From Flavobacteriales bacterium (GTDB lineage Bacteria; Bacteroidota; Bacteroidia; Flavobacteriales_F; PHOS-HE28), in the NCBI GenBank assembly GCA_016717305.1, contig JADKFY010000001.1, positions 124,001 to 188,000 on the forward strand: a stretch of 64,000 nucleotides of DNA, read 5' to 3'. A program made the translations under genes and the position numbers. This document shows positions 8,475-17,236 of this stretch, piece by piece. The stretch's first letter is position 1, and each line of letters begins with the position of its first letter. The notes under the pieces were generated by a model, which saw only the letters and a program-made list of their open reading frames with translations, did not search any database and was not told where the DNA came from.

Positions 8475-10259
8475 ATGCCAACTACGCAACATACCGAGGA
8501 GCGCGAGGAACGAAAGCTGACCGTTATCCTTTACTTCGGCACGATCATGCTGATGCTGGTGTTGCTCTACGCCAGCTATGCCAATATGCGCCGGTACGAT
8601 GCGGCAGTGAAGCAAGTGAAGCGCTACAACAACGCGTTGCTCGAGATCGACAATGTGCTTATCGATCTCCAGAACATGGAGACCAGCGTTCGTGGCTTCT
8701 TGCTGTCCAACGACTCTACGTACTTGGAGCCTTACCGGCGGTCCATGAACAATGCAGAGCACCATTTGACCGTTGCTGATAGTCTGCTTCCCGAGGATAC
8801 ATGGAGGTCGCAATTGGGTTCGTTGCGGTGGGCCCAAGTGAATGTCGCTGATCGCTTGAAGACACTTGTCCACTCCAAAGTTGCCGACAGTGCACTGGTC
8901 CTTTTGCCTTTGGAAGACTTGGGACGTTCCAAAGCCGCGATGGATGCATTCCGCGAGGTACATGCCCATGTTACTGCTTCCGCCCGCAGTGAACGTGCAC
9001 AGTACCTCCGCACGGAGAATACGGATTGGTTGGACGCGCCCATCATGGTGGTGCTGTATTCGATCCTTGCCATTGCCGCGACGGCACTTCTGTTCTGGCG
9101 ACTTTCCAAAGCGTTGACCCGGACAGAAATAGCCAAGCTTGAATTGCAACAGAAGTTGACCGAGCTGGATAAGGAGGTGGCCGCTCGTAGTGCCGTGCAG
9201 GATATGCTCCAGAAGGTCTTGGATATTTCTCCCAATGGGATCATGACGCTTCGTGCCATTCGCGACGGAGCGGACGAGATCGTGGACCTTCAGTTCTTGA
9301 CCCTTAACAAGGTGGCCATCAAAGCAGCTGGGCGCGAGGACCTACAGGGCAAGTACTTGCTGAAGGAACACCCTGTTAGTGACCTTGAAGGCCGTTTCGA
9401 TATCTATGCCGAGGTGGTACGTTCAAAGATCCCTGTGCGGAATGAATTTCCATTTATGGGACCGAACGGTGAAGTCTGGTACGAGAACCACGTGGTCCCT
9501 TTTGAAGATGGTATCATGGTAACCTTCTCCGATATCACGGAGAAGAAGCGACTGCAGGACCTCAGTACCGAAGCGGAACGGCTCAACCTCACCGGACAGA
9601 TCACACGTACCGTTGCCCATGAAGTGCGGAACCCGCTCACCAACATCCATCTCGCGCTGGAACAACTTGGTGATGAGGTTGAACGCGAAGATGAGAACAT
9701 CAAGCCGTTCTTCGACATCATCGGTCGCAACTTGGATCGTATCGGGAACCTGATAAAGGGTATGCTCGAGTCGTCCAAAGAGCGTGTACTGGATCTGAAC
9801 TCGTGCCGTATGGAAGACCTGGTGCAGGACATGGTGGCGCAAGTGAAGGACCGATTGAAGTTGAAGGAGATGCGGTGTGAAGTGTTCTTGGATGAGGATC
9901 TTTTCCATGTGGATGCGGATCGTGAATTGATCAATCTGGCCCTTACCAACATCGCGGTGAACGCGATCGAGGCCATGGAACCGGGCATCGGCATTTTGAC
10001 GGTGCGCGCCAAACAAGCCGGAGGAGGTTTGGTATTGGAGATCACGGACAACGGCAAGGGCATTGCGGCCGCGGAAATTGAACGCCTTTTCCAACCGTTC
10101 TATTCAAGCCGTTCAGGGGGACTTGGCCTGGGCCTTACGACGACAAGGAGCATTTTGCACGGCCACGGGATCAAGTTGCAGGTGCGCAGTGAACTTGGAA
10201 AAGGGAGCACTTTCTTGTTGCGGTTCCCGAAACGTGCACTGAGCGACGGTGTGAATTAA
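8475..10259 (+). CDS. CHASE3-PAS sensor histidine kinase
   Basis: From the ATG at 8475 the product is 594 residues; a TTG nine codons earlier is less likely. A membrane helix (about 15-36) and a second one (about 188-210) enclose a roughly 150-residue helical periplasmic region with NMETSVRGFLLSND, typical of CHASE3. A PAS domain follows (about 235-365), then HisKA (AHEVRNPLTNIHLALEQL) and an ATPase domain with DNGKGI and GGLGLGLTTTR. The gene follows the NtrC-type regulator by 74 bp and is its most likely cognate kinase. The stimulus is unknown. Confidence 0.92.
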   Translation: MPTTQHTEEREERKLTVILYFGTIMLMLVLLYASYANMRRYDAAVKQVKRYNNALLEIDNVLIDLQNMETSVRGFLLSNDSTYLEPYRRSMNNAEHHLTVADSLLPEDTWRSQLGSLRWAQVNVADRLKTLVHSKVADSALVLLPLEDLGRSKAAMDAFREVHAHVTASARSERAQYLRTENTDWLDAPIMVVLYSILAIAATALLFWRLSKALTRTEIAKLELQQKLTELDKEVAARSAVQDMLQKVLDISPNGIMTLRAIRDGADEIVDLQFLTLNKVAIKAAGREDLQGKYLLKEHPVSDLEGRFDIYAEVVRSKIPVRNEFPFMGPNGEVWYENHVVPFEDGIMVTFSDITEKKRLQDLSTEAERLNLTGQITRTVAHEVRNPLTNIHLALEQLGDEVEREDENIKPFFDIIGRNLDRIGNLIKGMLESSKERVLDLNSCRMEDLVQDMVAQVKDRLKLKEMRCEVFLDEDLFHVDADRELINLALTNIAVNAIEAMEPGIGILTVRAKQAGGGLVLEITDNGKGIAAAEIERLFQPFYSSRSGGLGLGLTTTRSILHGHGIKLQVRSELGKGSTFLLRFPKRALSDGVN

Positions 10260-10425
10260 AGTTCTACTGCACGACGGAGAGGATCAGGAACCGGCTTTTG
10301 GAAAACAAGTCGCCGTCGGAACCCCAGTGCTGGTCCGGATCGGATTGCTTAGCAGGAGGCGGTTTTGTTTTGGAGCAGGACCCCAGCACGCATCCATGGG
10401 CATGGATCGTCTCCATGACCACCTT

Positions 10426-12642
10426 TCACGGCAATTGTTCGGCGCGCGTGTTGGTCGCCACGGTGCCTCCGATATTCACCAGTATGACATCGCGGTCGTT
10501 CCCGCTACCGGTGTATTTCACGCGCCCGTCCAAATTGATGTCCTCCAGCAGATAGCCTTGGGCAACATTGGTTGCCACGGAACCTCCGATCCGGGCCAGG
10601 ATAGGATCGCGGTCGTTGTTCAGACCAGTGTACCTGAGCGAACCATCGCGAACCACATCCCCTGCCCACATGGCCTGTGCGCTTACGAGGTCCTTGCGGG
10701 CGGCTGTTCCGAACGTGGCCGTGGTTGCCGAGGCGAGGTCAACAAGAACAGGTGTGTTGCTGAACCCGAATGCGGCTGCAGAAAGCACTCCAAGATGGCT
10801 ACGGTGCCGAACACCAACCCGGTAGTTCCCCGGAGCGATCGCGAAGCCAACCGACGACATGCCGTCCAGATCCACGATGTCGCCGTCACGTTGAAGCAGC
10901 ACACAGCGTGTGGCCCTGATCACGGCCGGATCGATCGCATCTCGCAACTCGACAAATACCCAATCCACTATCGCATTTGCTCCAGAAATGTTCAGAACAC
11001 CGGGAAGAATGGTTTCGCCACCTCCACCGATCTGCGCAAAGCCCAATGCAGTGTACGGTTCACTCAACGGAATGTACGCCTGCACGCGCAAGCTGTCATG
11101 CATCAAATTTGATGCGGTCACGTATGGGCCTTCCAATACCGCACGTGCCTGCAACAACACTGATGCAAGTGGAATGACCAGATCCACCGTGATCGGAAAA
11201 TGATCGCTCGCGGAGTTGGCATCATTGAGCTGTAATCCCAATGCCTGCAACGTGTTGGCCGGCATGATCTCCGTCCGCAATGCGAACGACTTTGCAAGAT
11301 CCGCCACGGCATCCGTGTAGAGGAACAGGTCCAATCTGCCGCTCGGGTAGGCACTGGTGTTGCTGCGCCACGTGTAGGCCATGCGCGCATCCGTGTGGGC
11401 GCAAACCACATCGGTGTTCGGCGATCCATCCCAGTCCATCGGGCCGTCGGGTCCGTAGGTTGCATTGTTCTGGATGTCGCCGGTCAACAAGGTCTTCAAC
11501 TGCTGTGCATAGCCGACAAGGTTCAAGTCGCCGGAGTAAACCATCGGTGTGCCTTCCGGAACGGTGATCACGCCACCCGGTGTTCTGGCATCCTGAACGA
11601 ATTGCACATAGGCATCCGCCTGGTTCTGGCGCGTAGCATCGGCGGTGCAGCAATTCAAATGTGCGGCTGTGAAGAGCAGGTCGGTGCTGTATGTTCCCGG
11701 CAGATCGATCAATGCAGGGAATTGGCGCGATAGTGCGGGCCAAGTTTGCAGGATCGGCCAGCGGGATGCAATGACCATGTCGTAGTCGTCCTTCACCACT
11801 TGCCATCCCGAACCGCCGATCGGTAGCCAATCGTCCAGTCGTGTTTTGATCTCGCTGGCAGTGGATGAAACACATTCGCTCAACCCCAAAATGTCCGGCG
11901 CAAGTGCTGTAAGTATGCGTTGGTAATTCGCTTCTAGGGCCGGGTCGGTGATCCCATCAGCGAGCACGTTCCATGAACTGATCCGTACATGGGATGGTTG
12001 CTCTCGTTGCACATTGATCGGCACCAGCGGGGCCACAGGCGTCTCGTTGAACGTATAGCTGAAGGTCGTGCCGCTGTTGGGCATTGCATCACCACCATCC
12101 GTCTCGATGAACAAGAGTTTGATCGTATTGGAAGCGAACAACGGATGCACGCCATCGGGCAGCGCATTGCGGGCGATCGCGATCTCGAAACTATCGCTCG
12201 TTACCGTGGGCAAGGGCACCAGGTCCAAGGTGCTCCACGAAACCGTTGAGCTTGTTCCGAAATACTCGGTTATCGTGCGCGTGTCGAATTTGATCTGCAG
12301 CTCCGCGCCATATCCGGTTTGTGCCGAGAAACCGGTGGTCGCATTGTTGTCGCCATCGATATAGAGCCTGAGGGTCTGCGGGGTCAAATTGTCCAACAGG
12401 TCCGTTTCCGAACCCAACACCAGTTTGATGAAGAGGTACTGGTCGTCATTGGTGACCTGCATACTTACGAGGTCCACACCGCTAGTGGGGCTGTTGTTGT
12501 CCACGAAAGTGGTCAGCGCGGGTGTCCAGTCATCGAAGAGCCCATCCAATAGAACGGGAGCCGATTGCCCATGGAGCATGATCGGGGATGCACCTAACAA
12601 GACAATGCACGAGGTGCGGAAACAGTACGGGATGCGGAGCAT
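10426..12642 (-). CDS. Secreted endonuclease/exonuclease/phosphatase-fold protein with C-terminal tandem motif
   Basis: From the ATG at 12642 the protein has 738 residues with a signal peptide ending LHGQ; the longer in-frame start at 12708 hides it. The N-terminal part (about 30-210) is a beta-rich domain resembling a carbohydrate-binding module. The EEP domain follows with SSWNVLAD, DILGLSEC, the GDLN motif in VYSGDLNLVG, and the C-terminal SDHFP. The C-terminus carries two tandem units (RYTGLNNDRDPILARIGG and KYTGSGNDRDVILVNIGG), a dockerin-like tail seen in large secreted Bacteroidota proteins. It probably cleaves nucleic acids or phosphodiesters outside the cell; substrate unknown. Confidence 0.82.
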   Translation of the reverse strand: MLRIPYCFRTSCIVLLGASPIMLHGQSAPVLLDGLFDDWTPALTTFVDNNSPTSGVDLVSMQVTNDDQYLFIKLVLGSETDLLDNLTPQTLRLYIDGDNNATTGFSAQTGYGAELQIKFDTRTITEYFGTSSTVSWSTLDLVPLPTVTSDSFEIAIARNALPDGVHPLFASNTIKLLFIETDGGDAMPNSGTTFSYTFNETPVAPLVPINVQREQPSHVRISSWNVLADGITDPALEANYQRILTALAPDILGLSECVSSTASEIKTRLDDWLPIGGSGWQVVKDDYDMVIASRWPILQTWPALSRQFPALIDLPGTYSTDLLFTAAHLNCCTADATRQNQADAYVQFVQDARTPGGVITVPEGTPMVYSGDLNLVGYAQQLKTLLTGDIQNNATYGPDGPMDWDGSPNTDVVCAHTDARMAYTWRSNTSAYPSGRLDLFLYTDAVADLAKSFALRTEIMPANTLQALGLQLNDANSASDHFPITVDLVIPLASVLLQARAVLEGPYVTASNLMHDSLRVQAYIPLSEPYTALGFAQIGGGGETILPGVLNISGANAIVDWVFVELRDAIDPAVIRATRCVLLQRDGDIVDLDGMSSVGFAIAPGNYRVGVRHRSHLGVLSAAAFGFSNTPVLVDLASATTATFGTAARKDLVSAQAMWAGDVVRDGSLRYTGLNNDRDPILARIGGSVATNVAQGYLLEDINLDGRVKYTGSGNDRDVILVNIGGTVATNTRAEQLP

Positions 12643-12792
12643 GGACCTTACAAAGGTGGCATTATTCGCCCGAATGTTCGTCGCTCCAATGGGCCTGCCA
12701 CCTGCCAACTCTGTTCTGATGCGGTGATCCGTTCTCCTGTTGTAACTTTCCTTGGTCCTTGATCGTCACACCTTCATCAGCCCTCACCGCGA

Positions 12793-13278
12793 GTGACCAT
12801 TTCCGACTACAACGCCGCTGTGGATGCGCATGCCGATGGCATCTATCGGTTCGCATTGAAGCATTTGCGCGACACGGACCGCGCCAAGGACGTGGTCCAA
12901 GAAAGCTTCGCACGACTTTGGATGAAAGTGGACCAAGTGGATGCCGCCAAGGTGAAAAGCTACCTCTTCACTACAGCGCACCATGCCTTGGTGGATGATG
13001 TACGAAAAGGAGCAAGAAGCACGCGCTTGGAGGACCATCATGATCGGTTGCAACATACCCAGCAGGACCAGCCGGACCTGAAAGAAGTATTGGATGCCGC
13101 ACTTGCAACCCTGCCGGCTATCCAACGCAGTGTGGTGTTGCTGCGCGATCTTGAGGGCTACAGTTATGAGGAGATCGCTGAGCTGGTAAACCTCAACCTA
13201 GCGCAAGTGAAAGTGTACATCTATCGAGGGCGTACCGCATTGAAGGAATACATCGGTCACTTGGAATCCGTCTTGTGA
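12793..13278 (+). CDS. ECF-type RNA polymerase sigma-70 factor
   Basis: The 161-residue protein starts at a GTG. Region 2 (about 10-75) contains DVVQESFARLWMKVDQVD and region 4 (about 100-155) contains the helix-turn-helix around YSYEEIAELVNLNLAQVKVYIYRGR. There is no region 3, as expected for ECF factors. Its last four bases overlap the start of the next gene, a membrane protein with a cytoplasmic N-terminus, which is the normal sigma/anti-sigma arrangement. It likely controls the downstream TonB-like and outer-membrane genes among others. Confidence 0.94.
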   Translation: MTISDYNAAVDAHADGIYRFALKHLRDTDRAKDVVQESFARLWMKVDQVDAAKVKSYLFTTAHHALVDDVRKGARSTRLEDHHDRLQHTQQDQPDLKEVLDAALATLPAIQRSVVLLRDLEGYSYEEIAELVNLNLAQVKVYIYRGRTALKEYIGHLESVL

Positions 13279-14612
13279 ACACGCGCATAGACCATAGCAA
13301 CTACGAGGCGTTCCTGCTTGATCGCATGGAAGGCAACCTTACTTCCGAACACGAGCGGGAGCTGGATGCCTTCTTGTTGATGCACCCGGAGCTTGCTCCG
13401 GATGATGCGCTGGTACTGAACTTCACCAAGGTCAATGCGCAACTTTCCGGGGAAGAAAAGCAAGACTTGAAGCGCACGCTGCCACCCGTTGGCATGCCCG
13501 GTGAAGCACCCTTGGACGACCTGCTGGTCGCGAAGCTGGAAGGTGATCTTTCCACGGAACAATACGCGGCGTTGAAGGACTATTTGAACGCCCATCCGGA
13601 GCATCAGCAAGCGGATCGCATTTACGCCCTTACCAAACTTGTGCCTGCTGCGATGGCCTTCGTCGAGCGCGAATTATTGGTGCGGACACTTCCGCCAAGT
13701 GGGTTGCCAACGCGCTATTCCATCGATGACTTTCTCGTGGCTCGCATGGAAGGCGATCTCAGCGCGGAACAAGAGGATGTAGTGGAAGCTTGGATCGCCG
13801 ATGTTCCCGAGATCGCAAGTGCGTGGGCAATGCTGCAGCGCACACGTGTTGACGCAAGCCCATTGATCTTTCAGCAGAAGGAATTGTTGAAGAAAGGACC
13901 GAAAGTGATCCCCATCGGTCGCCCCGTTTGGACGCGGTTGGCTGTTGCTGCGTCCATCGCGCTGCTTCTCGGTTGGAGTGTTTGGAATTGGCGTACGTCA
14001 CAAGTCGAAGGACCGGCCATCGCTGAGCTACCGCGGACTTCGACCCCTGGTATCGATGCGGAGAAGGAACGCACTGATCCCAAGGAACAGATCAAGGAGG
14101 TGTCCAGCACCCAAGACCGCGACACGAATGTTGCACAGATCGCCGTGCAGCCTGCTGTCGCAACTGAACGACCGGACGTACCCGCCGTCCGTTCCGGTGA
14201 ACAAGGTCCAGTACACGAACCATCGCACACGGAACGCGAAGACGCCTTGCCATTGGCTGAACGGCGCCTTGTGCAATTCGGACAGAACGGTGATAGACCC
14301 GACCCGATCCACGTGGTGGTGCCCGATGTGCCTGTGAGCCAAGGTGAAGAGGTCGCCGAGCTTGAAAAGACCCGGTCGAACAAAGGCATCACCTTGCCCG
14401 AACTGTTGGTCGGACAAGTGCGCGAACGTGTGTTGGACCTCCCTGATCCGGATGTGCGTCCCTTCACCAGCGACGATGCCGTGGCCGCAATAGATCGTGG
14501 TCTCAAGTTGGTCGCCGGTGAAAAGGCAGGTCTCGATGTCGCCGCCAAAACAGAAACCGGGAACCGCGGTTTCAGCCTGCGCTTGGGTCATAATTTCAGC
14601 ATCAGTCGGTAG
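13275..14612 (+). CDS. Probable anti-sigma factor with three 70-residue repeats and one membrane helix
   Basis: The GTG start at 13275 overlaps the sigma factor stop, implying translational coupling. Of 445 residues, the first 220 are cytoplasmic and built of three tandem repeats of exactly 70 residues, marked by MEGNLTSEHE, LEGDLSTEQY and MEGDLSAEQE, with RTLPPVGMP and RTLPPSGLP closing the first two. A single membrane helix follows (about 221-240). The remainder is a disordered, Glu/Pro-rich periplasmic tail ending in a small basic strand (FSLRLGHNFSISR). No zinc motif of classical ZAS domains is seen. The role is inferred from position and topology. Confidence 0.75.
   Translation: MNTRIDHSNYEAFLLDRMEGNLTSEHERELDAFLLMHPELAPDDALVLNFTKVNAQLSGEEKQDLKRTLPPVGMPGEAPLDDLLVAKLEGDLSTEQYAALKDYLNAHPEHQQADRIYALTKLVPAAMAFVERELLVRTLPPSGLPTRYSIDDFLVARMEGDLSAEQEDVVEAWIADVPEIASAWAMLQRTRVDASPLIFQQKELLKKGPKVIPIGRPVWTRLAVAASIALLLGWSVWNWRTSQVEGPAIAELPRTSTPGIDAEKERTDPKEQIKEVSSTQDRDTNVAQIAVQPAVATERPDVPAVRSGEQGPVHEPSHTEREDALPLAERRLVQFGQNGDRPDPIHVVVPDVPVSQGEEVAELEKTRSNKGITLPELLVGQVRERVLDLPDPDVRPFTSDDAVAAIDRGLKLVAGEKAGLDVAAKTETGNRGFSLRLGHNFSISR
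13305..13934 (+). repeat. Three in-frame tandem repeats of 210 bp
   Basis: The repeats cover 13305-13514, 13515-13724 and 13725-13934 and encode residues 11-80, 81-150 and 151-220 of the anti-sigma protein. The conserved EG pair falls at residues 19-20, 89-90 and 159-160, giving an exact 70-residue period. The repeats are diverged at DNA level, so this is an old duplication rather than a recent slippage product. Confidence 0.8.
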
Positions 14613-14633
14613 GGTTGCGAGATCGCATTGGGT

Positions 14634-14663
14634 GCCACCGGATGGTGGCCGGAACGATGTTCC
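14634..14663. terminator. Pair of short perfect hairpins after the anti-sigma gene
   Basis: GCCACC (14634-14639) pairs with GGTGGC (14644-14649), and GGAAC (14651-14655) pairs with GTTCC (14659-14663). They lie 21 bp beyond the anti-sigma stop codon. No T tract follows, so termination is only a possibility. Confidence 0.35.
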
Positions 14664-14837
14664 AGGACCACCTTGTTCTTCGCTTGAGCCGCTGAAGAAG
14701 GTTCACTGTCCGGCCCTCAGTTCCCGTTCATCAGTTGGCTTTTACCGTTCATCACGATCAGCCCTTCGACCTGTAACTACAGCGGAATTCCACACGTCCT
14801 ATGGGCAGAACAAACCATCAACCAAAAACCAACCACC

Positions 14838-15209
14838 ATGGAACCCTTCACATCCCGATCGCTGCTTCTGCTCGCCACCGTCTTCACCCTTGGATACTCC
14901 AACGCTGCTGAACCTGTGCGTATGCCCGAAACGGTAAAACACACCACTTTGGAACGTTCACTCGAACGCGCCCTGAACCGGAGCATCGCCTACCCCTTGC
15001 TCGAAACCGGCGATATGACCGGCGAGGTCATGGTAAGCCTCGTGATCGACAAGGAAGGAATGGTCGTCGTGCAGGACTGCCGAAGCGAGAACAGCAAGCT
15101 GAAGGACTACGTGTTACGCAAACTGGCACATCTCGATATCGGTGAGAACCCCGATGGCATGTGGAAGACCACGCACATCCGATTCAACTTCCGTCCAGAG
15201 AACACTTGA
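14838..15209 (+). CDS. Small secreted protein with TonB C-terminal-like fold
   Basis: The protein has 123 residues with a signal peptide ending SNAAE (about residue 24). The mature part contains YPLLETGDMTGEVMVSLVID followed by a glycine turn and a beta strand, as in the C-terminal domain of TonB-like energy transducers, but without a membrane anchor or proline-rich spacer. Such short forms are common beside Bacteroidota sigma/anti-sigma pairs; their function is not settled. A terminator follows immediately, so this gene probably ends its own transcript. Confidence 0.68.
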   Translation: MEPFTSRSLLLLATVFTLGYSNAAEPVRMPETVKHTTLERSLERALNRSIAYPLLETGDMTGEVMVSLVIDKEGMVVVQDCRSENSKLKDYVLRKLAHLDIGENPDGMWKTTHIRFNFRPENT

Positions 15210-15225
15210 CCCATATCGCACGCAA

Positions 15226-15257
15226 AGCAAGGAAGCCCCGACAAGGGGCTTTTTGCT
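15226..15257 (+). terminator. Rho-independent terminator
   Basis: AAGCCCC (15233-15239) pairs with GGGGCTT (15245-15251), extended by AGCAA/TTGCT, and is followed by T-rich sequence. It lies 16 bp after the TonB-like gene and separates it from the outer-membrane gene at 15320. Confidence 0.85.
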
Positions 15258-15319
15258 TTTTCACAGGTTGCTGTAACTCTTGGCCAAGTGGACCGTCCTA
15301 TGGATAGAGAGCAGAAACC

Positions 15320-16318
15320 ATGAAGCAGTTCATCCTATCCCTGGCGCTGTTTACCGCACCATTCGTCGTTACCGCGCAATCAGATACGTTACAGAGCGAA
15401 GGCAAGCACTCTCTGGCCTTGGGTATCAGCTCAAAGGAAGGGGCCTTTGCGCGTGTTACGCCGGACGATAGCACGAAGAAGTCCAGCCCGCTCGTTATCA
15501 ATACCCAGCGGAAAAAGATCAGTATCAAGGTAGAATCGCGCGATTGGGCCAGTGAGGCCGATAGCATCAAGGACCTGCTGAAGGACCTTCGAACGGAACG
15601 GCGCAACCAATTCGCGTATTGGGCAGGCATCGATATCGGAGCCAATTTGTTGCTGGGCACAAATGGAAGCACGAGCTTTGGGCAGGATGCCAAGTTCATG
15701 GAGTTGCAAGAGCCGAACTCCCGCTTTTTCGCGATCAATTTCTTCGAACGGAAATTCGAATTCGGTACCAACCATGTCGGTTTGCTCACCGGTCTCGGAT
15801 GGGAGTTCACGAACTACCGTCTGTCCAACAATTACCGCTTGCAGTTCACGCAGGACAGCACCTACGGCGTATTCTTGGAAACACCGGAACTACGCAAGAA
15901 CAAATTGCGCCAAAGTGGTTTCCGGATGCCCTTGATGCTCGAGTTCAACACCAAACGGTCCCGCATTCCAACGGAAGAAGAAGTGATGGCCGCCGCACGC
16001 GATACCGTCGGTGGCAAGAAACCCAAGAGCTTCCATCCGGACAACAAACACAATTTCCACATCGCCATCGGAGCCGTGGGCACTTGGTACTACGACAGCA
16101 TGTACAAGGTGAAGTACCGCGACGAAGGCCGTACGATAAAGGAGCGCGACAAAGGCGATCACAACCTGTTGCCCTACCGTCTTGCCGCAGCCGTCCGCAT
16201 CGGGTACGGTTCCCTGAACCTCTTTGCGGAATACGCGCTAACGCCACTGTTCGAACACAACAAGGGACCGGAGCTTACGCCGTTCACGGTGGGGCTTACG
16301 ATCGTGGGGTTCAATTAG
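15320..16318 (+). CDS. Outer-membrane beta-barrel protein
   Basis: The protein has 332 residues with a signal peptide ending VTAQ. A charged helical segment (about 55-95, SIKDLLKDLRTERRNQ) precedes a barrel-like region with alternating strands (WAGIDIGANLLLGTNG, NHVGLLTGLGWEFTNY, LNLFAEYALTPLF) and a terminal strand ending in a hydrophobic residue plus Asn. It resembles PorT/OMP_b-brl_2 proteins that often end sigma/anti-sigma loci in Bacteroidota. The helical insertion after the signal peptide may contact the anti-sigma tail; that is inference. Confidence 0.7.
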   Translation: MKQFILSLALFTAPFVVTAQSDTLQSEGKHSLALGISSKEGAFARVTPDDSTKKSSPLVINTQRKKISIKVESRDWASEADSIKDLLKDLRTERRNQFAYWAGIDIGANLLLGTNGSTSFGQDAKFMELQEPNSRFFAINFFERKFEFGTNHVGLLTGLGWEFTNYRLSNNYRLQFTQDSTYGVFLETPELRKNKLRQSGFRMPLMLEFNTKRSRIPTEEEVMAAARDTVGGKKPKSFHPDNKHNFHIAIGAVGTWYYDSMYKVKYRDEGRTIKERDKGDHNLLPYRLAAAVRIGYGSLNLFAEYALTPLFEHNKGPELTPFTVGLTIVGFN

Positions 16319-16414
16319 GGTTTGACTTGTGGTTATCATTTCAACAGGGGGTCAATGGACGGGCAGCTGCCTTTGCCAGCCTAGTGGCACTTTCCCCCGA
16401 TCCGCCCCAACCCT

Positions 16415-16422
16415 TACTTTTG
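16415..16422 (+). promoter_or_regulatory. -7 box TACTTTTG upstream of yebC
   Basis: TACTTTTG matches the Bacteroidota -7 consensus TAnnTTTG exactly. TTTC at 16391-16394 lies 20 bp upstream, near the expected -33 position (TTTG). The start codon is 25 bp downstream. Confidence 0.6.
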
Positions 16423-16447
16423 GCATCCATTCCAAAGGAAACCTGCC

Positions 16448-17197
16448 ATGGGCCGCATTTTTGAAACACGTAAGCACAAGATCTTCGCACGCAACGCCAA
16501 GTTGAGCAAGCTCTTTACCCGCATAGGAAAGGAGATCGCCATGGCGGTGAAGGGCGGTGGGCCGAACCCGGATTCGAATATCCGCCTGAAGATGGCCATG
16601 CAGAACGCCCGCGGGATGAACATGCCCAAGGATGTGGTGGAGCGTGCGATCAAGAAGGCATCCGGTGCCGACGAGGCGGACTACGCCGAAATGAACTACG
16701 AGGGTTACGCGCCGGGTGGTGTCGCTATTTTCGTGGAAACCGCTACCAACAACACCACAAGGACCGTTGCCAATGTCCGCAGTTTCTTCAGCAAATGCGA
16801 TGGCACCTTGGGCACCAGTGGTTCACTTGCGCATGTATTCGAACGGAAGGCTGAATTCGTTGTAGAGACGGCAGCTCTCAAAGGACGTGATGCGGATGAG
16901 TTCGAGATGGAGTGCATAGATGCCGGCGCGGAGGATGTGATCCATGATGATCAAGGCTTCATTATTCTGGCACCCTTCACCAGCTTCGGTGATATCCAGC
17001 ACAAGTTGGACGAACTCGGCGTGGAAGCAAAGAGCGCCGAACTGAAGCGTTTCCCATTGAGCACCATGCCGGTGGATATCACTACCGCACGGAACGTGAT
17101 GAAGCTCGTGGACATGTTGGACGAGGACGAAGACGTCAACCTCGTGTACCACAACATGGACCTCAGCGAAGAAGTGGAAGCGGAGTTGGCCGGTTGA
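16448..17197 (+). CDS. yebC: YebC/PmpR family protein (TACO1-like)
   Basis: The protein has 249 residues, the usual family length. It opens with MGRIFETRKHKIFARNAK and carries the signature GGGPNPDSNIRLKMAMQNAR and GYAPGGVAIFVETATNN. The family was described as transcriptional regulators and more recently as ribosome-associated factors helping translation of difficult sequences such as polyproline. It stands alone with a good promoter match upstream and a weak hairpin downstream. Confidence 0.95.
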   Translation: MGRIFETRKHKIFARNAKLSKLFTRIGKEIAMAVKGGGPNPDSNIRLKMAMQNARGMNMPKDVVERAIKKASGADEADYAEMNYEGYAPGGVAIFVETATNNTTRTVANVRSFFSKCDGTLGTSGSLAHVFERKAEFVVETAALKGRDADEFEMECIDAGAEDVIHDDQGFIILAPFTSFGDIQHKLDELGVEAKSAELKRFPLSTMPVDITTARNVMKLVDMLDEDEDVNLVYHNMDLSEEVEAELAG

Positions 17198-17203
17198 TCA
17201 ACG

Positions 17204-17223
17204 CCGGAGGTGCTTCCGGTTTT
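17204..17223 (+). terminator. Weak hairpin terminator after yebC
   Basis: CCGGA (17204-17208) pairs with TCCGG (17215-17219), followed by TTTT. It lies between the convergent yebC and NIT-type kinase genes. Confidence 0.4.
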
Positions 17224-17236
17224 GCCCCGGAACCCT

